From: Candidatus Allofournierella merdavium
Lineage (GTDB): Bacteria > Bacillota > Clostridia > Oscillospirales > Ruminococcaceae
Direction of reading: 5' to 3'
Length of the DNA stretch: 38,498 bases
NCBI GenBank assembly: GCA_019118765.1
Contig: DWYI01000054.1
Span: 1-38,498, forward strand
Part shown: positions 6,733-14,157 of the stretch, piece by piece
How the letters are laid out: the number at the start of each line of letters is the position of its first letter
Position numbering within the stretch: position 1 is the stretch's first letter
Made by a program: the position numbers and the translations under genes
Notes under the pieces: generated by a model
What the model saw: only the letters and a program-made list of their open reading frames with translations
The model's database searches: none
Told to the model about the DNA's origin: nothing

Positions 6733-9696
6733 TCAGAACATCCAGCTGGGCAGGATGCGCAGCGCGTTCACATAAGGCTCGGCCACCGGCAGCCCGCTGA
6801 TGACCGGATAATAGCAGACGAAGAACACCCCCGCCGCCGCCGCAATGCCGATGCACAGCCGCCGGGCCAGCGCCGGGCGGCGCTGGTAAAGATTCGCCGC
6901 CGCCAGCGCCAGCGCCGCCACCGCGAACCACAGGCTGGGGAAGTAGTGGTAGAGGAAGGTGCAGCGGCTCACCAGCACCCAGGGCAGAAACTGGGTCAGG
7001 AACAGCACCGTCACCGCGCCGGTGGCGCCGTTGCCCCGGCCGGACAGCTGCCGCCAGAAGGCCCAGCCAAGGCCCGCCAGCGCCGCCAGCCACACCGGCA
7101 GGTTGCCCAGGGCGGCGATGGTGCCCCGCAGGCCCTGGGGCAGGCCGGAGGCCAGGTAGTACCACACCGGCCGCACGCTGAAGGGCCAGGTGTACCAGCG
7201 GGATTCGTAGGGGTGGGTGGCCACAAGGGTGCTGTGGTAGCGGTACATGCTCACCTGGCACTGCCACCACTCGGCCAGGGAGAAGCCCCCCTCCCGCCAG
7301 AAGTAGGGGATGTAGCTGGCGAAATAAACAATGAGGGGCAGCGCCACGAAGAACACCACGCCCCCGCACAGGGCGGTGGCGATCTCCTGTTTGAGGCGGG
7401 GCGGCTTTTGTCTGGCCCGCCGCCACAGCACGCCGAAGTAGAGCACCGCCAGCCCCGCGCCGGCGTAGAGCCCCGTCCACTTGCTCGCCGCCCCGAGGCC
7501 GAAGGCAAGGCCCGCCAGGGCCATGGGCAGCACGCTTCTCTCCACCCCTTTTTCCAGCACGCTCTGGCAGTACCAGACCATGAAATACGCCGCCAGCAGG
7601 ATGAAGAAGGTGCCGTAGACGTCGATGGTGGCGATGCGGCTCTGGGCAAAGCGCAGGGTGTCCAGCGCCGCCAGCGCCGCCGCGAAGAGGGCGAAGGCGG
7701 GCTTGCGGCAGAGCCGGCGCACCAGAAGATAGAGCACCGGCACCATCGCCACCCCGAAGGCGGCACCCGCCACCCGCCAGCCGAAGCCGGTCATGCCGAA
7801 GAGGGCCACCCCCAGCATGATGAACACCTTGCCCAGAGGCGGGTGGGTGGTCTCGTAGACCGGCAGGCCGTGAAGGTGCTCGTAGGCGGTGCGGCCGTGG
7901 TAAATTTCGTCGAAATACATGCTGTTTTTGTAGCTGATGGAATCCGGCACCCACTGCTGTTCGTCAAAGAGGGGGCTGTCGGAGGAGACGGCCACCAGCG
8001 CGCCGTCCTGGCCGCGGAAGGCGGCCTCCATCACCTGCGCGTTCTCCACCACCAGGGTGAGGGTGCCTCCGGCGGGGGCGGCAAGGGCCACCTCCTTCCA
8101 CTGGAACACCGTGCCGCCGCCCAGTTCCACACTGGCCAGCTGCGCGCCCGAAGCGTCGTACACCGTGAGGCTGCCGCCCCAGCACACGCCGGGGTAGACC
8201 CAGAGGACGGAGGCGGGGGACGAGAGTTCCGCCCGCACCTCGGTGACGGCGCCGTCGCTGACCAGCGGGTTCTGGGGGGCGGTGACATCCCCCAGGTTCC
8301 AGAAGCTCACCGCCGCCACCGCCAGGGTGAGGGCGGTGAGGGCAAGGCGCTCCTTGCGGCTCCAGGCGGGCTGGGGCGCGGGGGCGGCGGGGGCGGACAG
8401 CGGGGCGAAGGCATACTCCCCCACGGCCCCGCCCCTGCACAGCGCAAAGGCCGCCCGCGCCAGCAGGGCGAAACCCGCCACCTCCGCGGCGCTGACGATG
8501 CGGATCATCACCACCGCCGGGGCGCTGGCGAGGAACTGGTCGTCGGTGCCGTTGCTGGTGAGCACCATGGCGAGGTTCACCAGGGAGGACAGGGAGAGCA
8601 GCCCGAAGGCGCCCAGCAGCCGTTTGTCGCCCCAGCGGGCGGCGGCGGCCAGGGTCAGCAGCAGGGTGGGAAGGATATACCGCTCGTGCATCCGGTGGCT
8701 GAGGGTGAACACCGCCGCCCCGTAGAAGGCCGCCAGCAGCAGCGGGGAGAAGCGCCCGGCTTTCCAGCCGCGCCAGGCGAGGTACACAAGGGCGGCGGTG
8801 GCGGCCGCGATGCCCGCCGTGCCCAGGGCCTGCCAGGTGAGGGGGCCGAGGGCGGGGGCATCCTGGGGCTGCCAGTTGGCCCCGAAGAGGGTGAGCAGAT
8901 TGTAGCCGTTCACGCTGGCGTAGGGGTAGCTGGAGGCGGTGGCGGCGTACTTGTCCCACAGCCAGTCCGTCGGCTGGTCGCCCCAAAAGGGCGCCGCGCA
9001 GGCCAGCACCGCCGCCAGGGCCAGCGCGGCCCCCGCCGCGCCCCGGCCCAGCGCCGCCAGGGCGGGCCGCCGCTGCCGGGCGGCCAGCAGCGGGGCCAGG
9101 AAGGCCGCCGCCAGCACCGGCCCGAAGAGCAGGGCCTGGGGCTTCAGCGCCAGGGCAAAGCCGTAGAGCACCGCGGCGGGCAGCCACTTTTTCTCCTCCA
9201 GGCACAAAAAGGCGGCGATGATGGCAAGGCAGAATACGCCGTCCACCTGTTTCCAGACGGCGGTGTCGTACAAAAGGGCCGGGCAGAAGGCGGCGAAGGC
9301 GGCCAGGCGCAGCGCCCGCCGCCCGTCCAGCCGGCGGCGGGCGAAAAGGCCGATCAGCGCCGCCAGGCCAATGTCGCACAGGATGGGCCAAACGCAGATC
9401 AGCAGGCCCATGGCCTTGCCGGACGCATCCAGCCCCAGCGCCCGGGCGGCCAGGCCCACCGGCCAGAGCAGCAGCATATAGCCCGGCGGGTAATCGGCGA
9501 AATAGTCCGGGGCGTAAAAGGCGGCGGGGCCGCCCTCCGCCAGGCGCAGCGCCCAGGCGGAAAAGCAGGCCACGTCGCTGGAATATCCCTCGCTGACCAG
9601 GGCCAGGCCGCAGCGCACCGCCAGCGCCGCCAGCAGCAGCGCCGCCAGGGAAAGCCGCCAGCGGCGGGTGGAATGGGAAGCAGAACAGGTGGACAT
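6733..9696 (-). CDS. Two-module GT-C membrane glycosyltransferase (PMT family)
   Basis: A 987-aa polytopic membrane protein. Residues 1 to about 440 are a first GT-C module with about ten hydrophobic helices, an early acidic loop (GYSSDVACFSAWA), a DYPPGYMLLLW motif and a LALKPQALLFGP segment, resembling COG5542 mannosyltransferase-like proteins. A non-membrane linker of about 120 residues, possibly a beta-sandwich, follows. From about residue 590 comes a protein O-mannosyltransferase-like module: FDEIYHGRTAYEHL with the acidic catalytic pair, then THPPLGK and more helices. Such enzymes move a sugar from a polyprenyl-phosphate carrier to an acceptor outside the membrane; donor and acceptor cannot be read here. 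ATG 9696 is preferred to TTG 9711 because GCGAGGAA serves it. It precedes sbcDC. No convincing promoter was seen, so read-through from cysS is possible. Confidence 0.8.
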   Translation of the reverse strand: MSTCSASHSTRRWRLSLAALLLAALAVRCGLALVSEGYSSDVACFSAWALRLAEGGPAAFYAPDYFADYPPGYMLLLWPVGLAARALGLDASGKAMGLLICVWPILCDIGLAALIGLFARRRLDGRRALRLAAFAAFCPALLYDTAVWKQVDGVFCLAIIAAFLCLEEKKWLPAAVLYGFALALKPQALLFGPVLAAAFLAPLLAARQRRPALAALGRGAAGAALALAAVLACAAPFWGDQPTDWLWDKYAATASSYPYASVNGYNLLTLFGANWQPQDAPALGPLTWQALGTAGIAAATAALVYLAWRGWKAGRFSPLLLAAFYGAAVFTLSHRMHERYILPTLLLTLAAAARWGDKRLLGAFGLLSLSSLVNLAMVLTSNGTDDQFLASAPAVVMIRIVSAAEVAGFALLARAAFALCRGGAVGEYAFAPLSAPAAPAPQPAWSRKERLALTALTLAVAAVSFWNLGDVTAPQNPLVSDGAVTEVRAELSSPASVLWVYPGVCWGGSLTVYDASGAQLASVELGGGTVFQWKEVALAAPAGGTLTLVVENAQVMEAAFRGQDGALVAVSSDSPLFDEQQWVPDSISYKNSMYFDEIYHGRTAYEHLHGLPVYETTHPPLGKVFIMLGVALFGMTGFGWRVAGAAFGVAMVPVLYLLVRRLCRKPAFALFAAALAALDTLRFAQSRIATIDVYGTFFILLAAYFMVWYCQSVLEKGVERSVLPMALAGLAFGLGAASKWTGLYAGAGLAVLYFGVLWRRARQKPPRLKQEIATALCGGVVFFVALPLIVYFASYIPYFWREGGFSLAEWWQCQVSMYRYHSTLVATHPYESRWYTWPFSVRPVWYYLASGLPQGLRGTIAALGNLPVWLAALAGLGWAFWRQLSGRGNGATGAVTVLFLTQFLPWVLVSRCTFLYHYFPSLWFAVAALALAAANLYQRRPALARRLCIGIAAAAGVFFVCYYPVISGLPVAEPYVNALRILPSWMF

Positions 9697-9715
9697 GGTG
9701 GTTCCTCGCAAGCTG

Positions 9716-9774
9716 AAAAATCAAACGGGCCGCGGGAGGCTGTCGGCATAAAAACAGCGTTCCTCGCGGCCCGT
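9716..9774 (-). terminator. cysS terminator
   Basis: On the minus strand ACGGGCCGCG pairs with CGCGGCCCGT around a loop of about 30 bases containing a CTGT/ACAG mini-stem, followed by TTTGATTTTT. The large loop may make it leaky, which would let cysS transcription continue into the glycosyltransferase gene. Confidence 0.6.
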
Positions 9775-9790
9775 GCCGGTCAAAGGGGGA

Positions 9791-11185
9791 TCAGGCGCGG
9801 GTCACCTTGGGGCCCTGGGGAGTGTCCTCCACCACATAGCCCATCTCGGTGATCTTCGCGCGCAGGGCGTCGGCGGTGGGCCAATCCTTCGCCTTCTTGG
9901 CCTCGGCGCGCTTTTGCACCAGTTCCATCACCTCGGCGGGAATCTCATCGGTCTTGCGGTTGTACAGCAGGCCCAGCACGCCGGTGAGTTCGTCGAAGGT
10001 GGCGGCGGCGGTTTCCAGCGCGTCACGGCTGGCGTCCGCCCCCAGGGTGTTGATGTCCTTCACCAGTTCGAAGATGGCGGCCAGCGCGTCGGGGGTGTTC
10101 AGGTCGTCGTCCATGGCGGTGTTGAACTTGACCTTCGCGGCGGCGGCCTTCTCCGACAGCAGGTTGCTCTCGCCCTTTGCGTTCTTGATGAGGAAATCCA
10201 GGTTGTCGCGGCAGGTATACAGCCGCTCCAGGCTGGCTTTGCAGCTGTTCAGCAGCTCCACCGTGTAGTTCAGCGGCATGCGGTAGCCGGCGGTGAGCAG
10301 GAAATAGCGGATGGGCTCGTAGCCGAAGACTTCGGCGATCTCCCGCACGGTGAAGAAGTTGTTGGCGCTCTTGCTCATCTTGTGGTTGTCGATGTTCAAA
10401 AAGCCGTTGTGCATCCAGTAGCGGCTGAAGGTGCAGCCGTTGGCGCACTCCGACTGAGCGATCTCGTTCTCGTGGTGGGGGAAGATCAGGTCCTGGCCGC
10501 CGCAGTGCAGGTCGATGGTGTCGCCCAGATGCTTGCGGGCCATGGCGCTGCACTCGATGTGCCAGCCGGGGCGGCCGGGGCCGTAGGGGCTGGGCCAGGC
10601 GGGCTCGCCGGGCTTGGCCGCTTTCCAGACGGCAAAATCGGCGGGATCCTCTTTCAGATCGTCGTCCATCTGGCTGCGCAGTTCCCGGTTGCCGCTCTCC
10701 AGTTCCTCCAGGTTCAGGTGGCTGAGTTTGCCGTAGTCCTTGAAGGCGCGGGTGCGGAAGTAGACGTCGCCGTTCTTGGCCACATAGCCGTAGCCCTTGT
10801 CCAGGATATCCTTGACGATGTCCAGGATCTCCTCGATGTGCTCGGTGGCACGGGGGCGCACGGTGGGGGTCTTGGCGTTGAGGCCGTCGCTGTCCTTGAT
10901 GAACTCGGCCTCGTACTTCTCCGCCACCTCCTTCATGCTGCACCCCTGCTCCTTGGCCTTCTGGATGAGCTTGTCGTCGATGTCGGTGATGTTGGACACA
11001 AAGATCACCTTGTTGCCCCGGTACTCCAGATACCGGCGCAGGGTGTCAAAGACCACCACCGGCCGGGCGTTGCCGATGTGGATGTAGTTGTAAACCGTGG
11101 GGCCGCAGACATAGATGCGGTACTCCCCTTCTTTCTGGGGGATAAACTCCTCCTTCTTGCGGGTCAGCGTATTGTAGATCTGCAT
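9791..11185 (-). CDS. cysS: Cysteinyl-tRNA synthetase
   Basis: A 464-aa class I aminoacyl-tRNA synthetase charging tRNA-Cys. The HIGH motif appears as HIGN (residues 36-39), with the first zinc ligand Cys27 just before it. The other zinc ligands lie in [10 protein letters not shown] and [17 protein letters not shown], and KMSKS is near residue 270 ([10 protein letters not shown]). Length and domain order are standard, with the helical DALR-like anticodon region after about residue 340. The start at 11185 has GGAG upstream and the canonical [14 protein letters not shown] opening. It is transcribed alone from a good promoter with a leader of only about 65 bases, too short for a T-box. Confidence 0.97.
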   Translation of the reverse strand: MQIYNTLTRKKEEFIPQKEGEYRIYVCGPTVYNYIHIGNARPVVVFDTLRRYLEYRGNKVIFVSNITDIDDKLIQKAKEQGCSMKEVAEKYEAEFIKDSDGLNAKTPTVRPRATEHIEEILDIVKDILDKGYGYVAKNGDVYFRTRAFKDYGKLSHLNLEELESGNRELRSQMDDDLKEDPADFAVWKAAKPGEPAWPSPYGPGRPGWHIECSAMARKHLGDTIDLHCGGQDLIFPHHENEIAQSECANGCTFSRYWMHNGFLNIDNHKMSKSANNFFTVREIAEVFGYEPIRYFLLTAGYRMPLNYTVELLNSCKASLERLYTCRDNLDFLIKNAKGESNLLSEKAAAAKVKFNTAMDDDLNTPDALAAIFELVKDINTLGADASRDALETAAATFDELTGVLGLLYNRKTDEIPAEVMELVQKRAEAKKAKDWPTADALRAKITEMGYVVEDTPQGPKVTRA

Positions 11186-11256
11186 ACTGCACGCTCCTTT
11201 GCATGCGCCCGCGGCGGTTCTTCAGGCCGCCGGGGCGCAGATTGTTCATTTTCATC

Positions 11257-11285
11257 ATTATACCCAAAAATTGCCGCGGGCGCAA
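11257..11285 (-). promoter_or_regulatory. cysS promoter
   Basis: TTGCGC (11285-11280), 17-bp spacer, TATAAT (11262-11257) on the minus strand. The -35 hexamer is the same as in the pfp and DUF4349 promoters. Confidence 0.75.
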
Positions 11286-11324
11286 CTCAGGGCACAGAAA
11301 ACACACATTCTTTTTGCGCCGGCA

Positions 11325-11357
11325 CAAAAAAACGCGGCGGGCATTCCGCCCGCCGCC
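11325..11357 (-). terminator. corA terminator
   Basis: GCGGCGGGC and GCCCGCCGC form a 9-bp stem with a five-base loop, followed by T7 on the minus strand. It directly follows the transporter stop and separates it from the cysS promoter. Confidence 0.88.
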
Positions 11358-11372
11358 GTCGTTTGCGGTGTG

Positions 11373-12317
11373 TTACAGCCAGCGCTTGTATTTGGCCAGC
11401 AGGATGGCCCCCAGGGTGGCCAGGCCCGCCACCCCCAGCACGATCCAGAAGCCGAAGGGGCTGCCCTCGAAGGGCACCGGCACGTTCATGCCCCACAGGC
11501 TCGACACGATGGTGGGCACCGTGAGGATGATGGTGACCGAGGCCAGCAGCTTCATGACGATGTTCAGGTTGTTGGAGATCACCGAGGCGAAGGCGTCCAT
11601 GGTGCCGGACAGAATGTCCCGGTAGATGCCGCTCATCTCCATGGCCTGCTTGTTCTCCACGATGACGTCCTCCAGAAGGTCGGTGTCCTCAGGGAAGTCC
11701 TTGACGAAGTCCATCCGCAGCAGCTTTTCCAGCACCAGCTCGTTGCTCTTGAGGGAGGTGGAGAAGTAGACCAGGCTCTTTTCCAGGCCCAGCATCTGAA
11801 TGAGTTCCTTGTTCTTCATGCTGATGTGCAGCTCGTTCTCCACCCGGGTGCTGGCCTTGTCCACCTGGCGCAGGTAGAACAAAAACAGGCTGGCGTTTCG
11901 GTAGAGCATCTGCAGCGCCAGGCGCTTGAACTTTTTGGTGCTGCAGCCCTTCACCAGCCCCTCCATGAAGGCGCGGGGCAGCGCCGTCTCCCGCAGGCAG
12001 ACGGTGATGACGTTCTGGGGGGTGAGCACGATGCCGAAGGGGATGGTGGAGTAGACAAAGGTGTGGCCCTCGGTCTGCACCAGGGGGGTGTCCACCAGGA
12101 TCATGGTGCTGGTGACCTCGCCCTCGTCCTCCACCTCGATGCGGCTTCGCTCCTCTTCGTCGAGGGCGGCCCGCACCAGGTCGGGGTCCACATGGAGCTG
12201 GGCGCACACCCGCCCGATCTCCTTTTCGTTGGGGTCGCACAGGTGGATCCATGCGCCGGGGCAGATCTGATCCTGCTCCAGCATGCGGCCGCCGTCGCTG
12301 AGGTAAATGGTAATCAT
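11373..12317 (-). CDS. corA: CorA-family divalent metal (Mg2+) transporter
   Basis: A 314-aa member of the CorA/Mrs2 channel family. The soluble N-terminal two thirds are alpha/beta then helical, as in the CorA funnel. Two C-terminal helices follow: ASVTIILTVPTIVSSL and GFWIVLGVAGLATLGAILL, with the signature GMN as WGMN between them, and a short basic tail KYKRWL. The family carries Mg2+, or in some members Co2+, Ni2+ or Zn2+; sequence alone does not settle the ion. ATG 12317 has GCAGGTGT as ribosome site at 12330-12323. A complementary ACACCTGC occurs 36 bases upstream in the leader, directly after a small ORF, suggesting control of translation. It has its own promoter and terminator. Confidence 0.9.
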   Translation of the reverse strand: MITIYLSDGGRMLEQDQICPGAWIHLCDPNEKEIGRVCAQLHVDPDLVRAALDEEERSRIEVEDEGEVTSTMILVDTPLVQTEGHTFVYSTIPFGIVLTPQNVITVCLRETALPRAFMEGLVKGCSTKKFKRLALQMLYRNASLFLFYLRQVDKASTRVENELHISMKNKELIQMLGLEKSLVYFSTSLKSNELVLEKLLRMDFVKDFPEDTDLLEDVIVENKQAMEMSGIYRDILSGTMDAFASVISNNLNIVMKLLASVTIILTVPTIVSSLWGMNVPVPFEGSPFGFWIVLGVAGLATLGAILLAKYKRWL

Positions 12318-12322
12318 ACTTT

Positions 12323-12373
12323 ACACCTGCTTTCTTCGAAAGCGGCGCAGCGGGGCCCGCCCCGCGCAGGTGT
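12323..12373 (-). promoter_or_regulatory. Possible ribosome-site trap in the corA leader
   Basis: ACACCTGC (12373-12366) is an 8-base perfect complement of the corA ribosome site GCAGGTGT (12330-12323). Between them lies an inner hairpin, GCGGGGC/GCCCCGC. Pairing of the outer arms would hide the corA ribosome site. The upstream arm begins on the last base of the leader-ORF stop codon, so a ribosome ending or stalling there would cover it and free corA. This is inferred from pairing and position only. Confidence 0.5.
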
Positions 12374-12450
12374 CAGCCCACGGGGAAACAAAAGGCAGCA
12401 GCGCCGCGTATGGGAAACTTGCACGTTCGACTGCCGGGGTCGCCGTCCAT
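12373..12450 (-). CDS. 25-codon leader ORF upstream of corA
   Basis: A small frame from ATG 12450 to TGA 12373, inside the corA leader. It has the best ribosome site of the region, AAGGAG, nine bases before the ATG. The peptide begins MDGDPGSRTCKFPIRG and ends AFCFPVG, with three prolines. An in-frame ATG at 12459 sits too close to the AAGGAG. I know no homologue. Proline-containing leader peptides control Mg2+ transporter genes in enterobacteria (mgtL), and Salmonella corA has a leader ORF (corL), so the arrangement has precedent, though not by sequence. Its stop is adjacent to the sequence complementary to the corA ribosome site. Confidence 0.45.
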   Translation of the reverse strand: MDGDPGSRTCKFPIRGAAAFCFPVG

Positions 12451-12468
12451 GCCTTTCATCTCCTTGTG

Positions 12469-12493
12469 AAAAAAATTCGGGGCGAATTCGCCC
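12469..12493 (-). repeat. 14-bp palindrome plus T7 at the corA transcript start
   Basis: GGGCGAATTCGCCC (12480-12493) followed on the minus strand by CGAA and T7. It lies at the predicted transcription start, so it could be an operator, a 5'-end hairpin or a very early attenuator. The stem is only five bases, so a terminator role is weak. Confidence 0.4.
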
Positions 12494-12499
12494 TTCCTA

Positions 12500-12529
12500 A
12501 GTGTATGCTTCGCGCCGGGGGTTTGTCAA
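12500..12529 (-). promoter_or_regulatory. corA promoter
   Basis: TTGACA (12529-12524), 18-bp spacer, TACACT (12505-12500). It predicts a leader of about 175 bases containing the small ORF and the hairpins. Confidence 0.7.
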
Positions 12530-12562
12530 GCGTGTTTGGGGAAAAAAGCGGCCAAAGGAATG

Positions 12563-12602
12563 TAAAAAAATATCCCCCGCCCGGCGCGGCGCCGGGCGGG
12601 GG
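12563..12602 (-). terminator. Terminator after the YabE-like gene
   Basis: CCCCCGCCCGGCGC/GCGCCGGGCGGGGG, a 14-bp GC stem (inner pairs open to form the loop), followed by T7 at 12570-12564 on the minus strand. Confidence 0.88.
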
Positions 12603-12638
12603 ACGATGCCTGTATCCTGTTTGCGGGTTCAGCGGGCG

Positions 12639-13682
12639 TCAGCCCACCACATAGACGTTCACCTGCTGCACGCCGTTGAGCAGCGCCTCGTCGTAGCTCT
12701 CGTAAAAGAGGTCCACCAGGCAGCTGCCGCTCAGCAGCGCGCCGCCGGTGTCGGTGGCGATGGCGTAGCCGTAGACAAAGCGGCCGTCGGTGCTGGTGAT
12801 ATACAGCTTGGTGCCGTAGGGGATGAGGTTGGGGTTCACGGCCACGGTGCCGTACCCCAGGCCCAGCCCGGAGGCGCCCCGGCCCCGGCTGGCGGAATAG
12901 CCGGTGGCCCGGCCGGTGTAGACGGCGGTGTAGCTGGAGGGCACGCCGTTCACCACCTCGGGGCCGGACAGATCGCTCACCGGCGCGCCGGCCTTGTAGG
13001 CCTTGATGATGGTGTTCACCGGCTCCTCGGTCGTCACCACGCTCACGATCTGGCTGGACTCCACCTCGCCGTCCACCACCCGCTGACGGTGGGTGATCTC
13101 GTTGGTGCCCTCCCTGCCCTCCTGCACCACGGTGGTGCGGCGGGTGTTGCGGAAGTAGAGGCTGGTGTAGACATATTCGGTCTCGAAGGGGATGCTCTCA
13201 TAGGTCACGGTGTCCTGGTATTCCACCCGGTGCACCGTGATGGGTTCCTCCTCGCTGGCTGCCGCGTGGAGGCTGGGCTCGGTGTAGTCGTGTTCGCCCA
13301 GGGTGACGCCGCAGGCGTCCAGCGCTTCGGCCACCGTACCGCCCGCCAGCTTTGCCACATGCTCGACGCCGTCGGCGTAAACGGTGATGGGCACCGCACG
13401 CTGGATGCTCAGGCTGGCAAGATTGCCGTTGAAGGCGGTGAAATACACGCTGTCCTCCTCTTCGGCCACGATGCCGGAGAGTTGCATCAGCTCCTCGGGG
13501 TCCTCCACCCGGGTGAGCAGCATCCGGCTGGCGCCGTGAGAGTCGGACACATAGACAATGTTCAGGGTGGAAAAAAGCGCAAACAGGGTCAGTGACAGGC
13601 AGCACAGGGTCAGCAGGGAGACATAGAATTTGGCCGGGATGGCCAAAACCCGCCGCCGCAGATGTTCTGTGAATTTTGTCAT
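12639..13682 (-). CDS. YabE-like cell-wall protein (DUF348, G5, 3D domains)
   Basis: A 347-aa exported protein. One N-terminal helix (FYVSLLTLCCLSLTLFALF) acts as anchor or uncleaved signal. It is followed by a DUF348 ubiquitin-like segment (VPITVYADGVEHVAKLAGGTV...), a G5 domain (EEPITVHRVEY... to ...IVSVVTTEEPVN) and a C-terminal 3D domain with the three aspartates in YAIATDTGGA, SCLVDLFY and ESYDEAL. The order matches Bacillus YabE and relates to resuscitation-promoting factors. The 3D domain is a double-psi beta-barrel of lytic-transglycosylase type, so a peptidoglycan-cleaving role at the cell surface is likely. Start 13682 is set by AGGAGTG just upstream and by the helix; the frame runs back to 13862 without signals. 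It is monocistronic with a structured leader of about 140 bases. Confidence 0.88.
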   Translation of the reverse strand: MTKFTEHLRRRVLAIPAKFYVSLLTLCCLSLTLFALFSTLNIVYVSDSHGASRMLLTRVEDPEELMQLSGIVAEEEDSVYFTAFNGNLASLSIQRAVPITVYADGVEHVAKLAGGTVAEALDACGVTLGEHDYTEPSLHAAASEEEPITVHRVEYQDTVTYESIPFETEYVYTSLYFRNTRRTTVVQEGREGTNEITHRQRVVDGEVESSQIVSVVTTEEPVNTIIKAYKAGAPVSDLSGPEVVNGVPSSYTAVYTGRATGYSASRGRGASGLGLGYGTVAVNPNLIPYGTKLYITSTDGRFVYGYAIATDTGGALLSGSCLVDLFYESYDEALLNGVQQVNVYVVG

Positions 13683-13821
13683 AAACACTCCTAACGTTCC
13701 ATGCTGTAGGGCATCCGCGCCGCGAAAAACACGGCGCTCACCGCGGCCGAAACATGGGGACGGCCGCGCCCTTCTGCGAAGTGCCCACCCCCGCCGGACT
13801 GCGGCGGGCACACCGGGCACT
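13683..13821 (-). promoter_or_regulatory. Structured leader of the YabE-like gene, three hairpins
   Basis: On the transcript the order is a two-level hairpin (GTGCCC...GGGCAC outside CCCGCCG...CGGCGGG), then GCGGCCG/CGGCCGC, then GCGCCG/CGGCGC, then the AGGAGTG ribosome site. No T-run follows the last stem, so any control would act on translation or stability. The ydaO (c-di-AMP) riboswitch is known upstream of cell-wall hydrolase genes, but I do not see its conserved core here. Confidence 0.4.
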
Positions 13822-13827
13822 TGAGGC

Positions 13828-13856
13828 ATTGTAACAAATGCCTGCCGCCGCGTCAA
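13828..13856 (-). promoter_or_regulatory. Promoter of the YabE-like gene
   Basis: TTGACG (13856-13851), 17-bp spacer, TACAAT (13833-13828), one mismatch from consensus in each hexamer. Confidence 0.82.
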
Positions 13857-13878
13857 ACTCACTCGGCGGGCCGTTTCA

Positions 13879-13909
13879 GTTCAAAAACGCCGTCTTTCGG
13901 CGTTTTGGA
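13879..13909. terminator. Terminator-like hairpin in AT-rich spacer
   Basis: AAAACGCCG/CGGCGTTTT around a TCTTT loop, with T5 on the minus strand. It backs up the his-operon terminator or ends a short unrecognised transcript. The spacer 13863-14117 holds no gene I can support; it is clearly more AT-rich than its surroundings and also contains the small dyad AGAGCAT/ATGCTCT. Confidence 0.6.
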
Positions 13910-14117
13910 AAGAGCATCCATGTCATGCTCTCTATCTCGCCCTAAATCTTTGGATCGCTTTTGTTTGCTTCGATTTTGTCCGGGATTTTTACCATTTTGT
14001 CATTTTTTGACCTTTCTCCCGATTGTGCTTTATGCCCAAATAGTTCCGATTTAATATGTGCAACTTGCATGATTTTCCGGCTGTTGGGGGGGGAAGGCGC
14101 GGCCCGTGGGCCCACAG

Positions 14118-14157
14118 CCGAAACAGGCCCGCTTTTTCCCAAAAGCGAGCCTGTTTG
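14118..14157 (-). terminator. Histidine operon terminator
   Basis: AACAGGC.CGCTTTT/AAAAGCG.GCCTGTT, a 15-position stem with one mismatch, loop TCCC, directly after the hisK stop. The minus-strand T-run is short (TTT). Confidence 0.7.

Noticed and set aside
5656-9852. A 1398-codon plus-strand open frame, and others of similar kind (for example 2816-5671, 22523-27136, 34862-37939)
   Set aside because: They run antisense to clearly recognised genes, have Gly/Ala/Gln/His/Pro-rich composition, lack ribosome sites and contain no family motif. They result from GC-rich third codon positions.
11186-11256. T-box leader before cysS
   Set aside because: The leader is only about 65 bases from the predicted start point and lacks the T-box sequence and a terminator.
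12480-12500. A GAATTCGCCCTT sequence identical to the flank of a common TA-cloning vector
   Set aside because: It is part of a natural 14-bp palindrome, the surrounding sequence is continuous genomic DNA with a fitting promoter, and no other vector sequence follows.
12318-12500. M-box (Mg2+) riboswitch in the corA leader
   Set aside because: The conserved M-box core segments are not visible, and the leader is largely occupied by a translated-looking small ORF.
13683-13860. ydaO (c-di-AMP) riboswitch before the YabE-like gene
   Set aside because: The conserved GGGGUGAAU- and CCGAGCCCGACAG-like segments are absent; only simple GC stems are present.
13942-14070. A 42-codon minus-strand frame in the AT-rich spacer, starting MQVAHIKSELFGHK and followed by hairpins
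   Set aside because: No convincing promoter or ribosome site, and no recognisable family. It could be a chance frame in AT-rich DNA, so it is not called as a gene.
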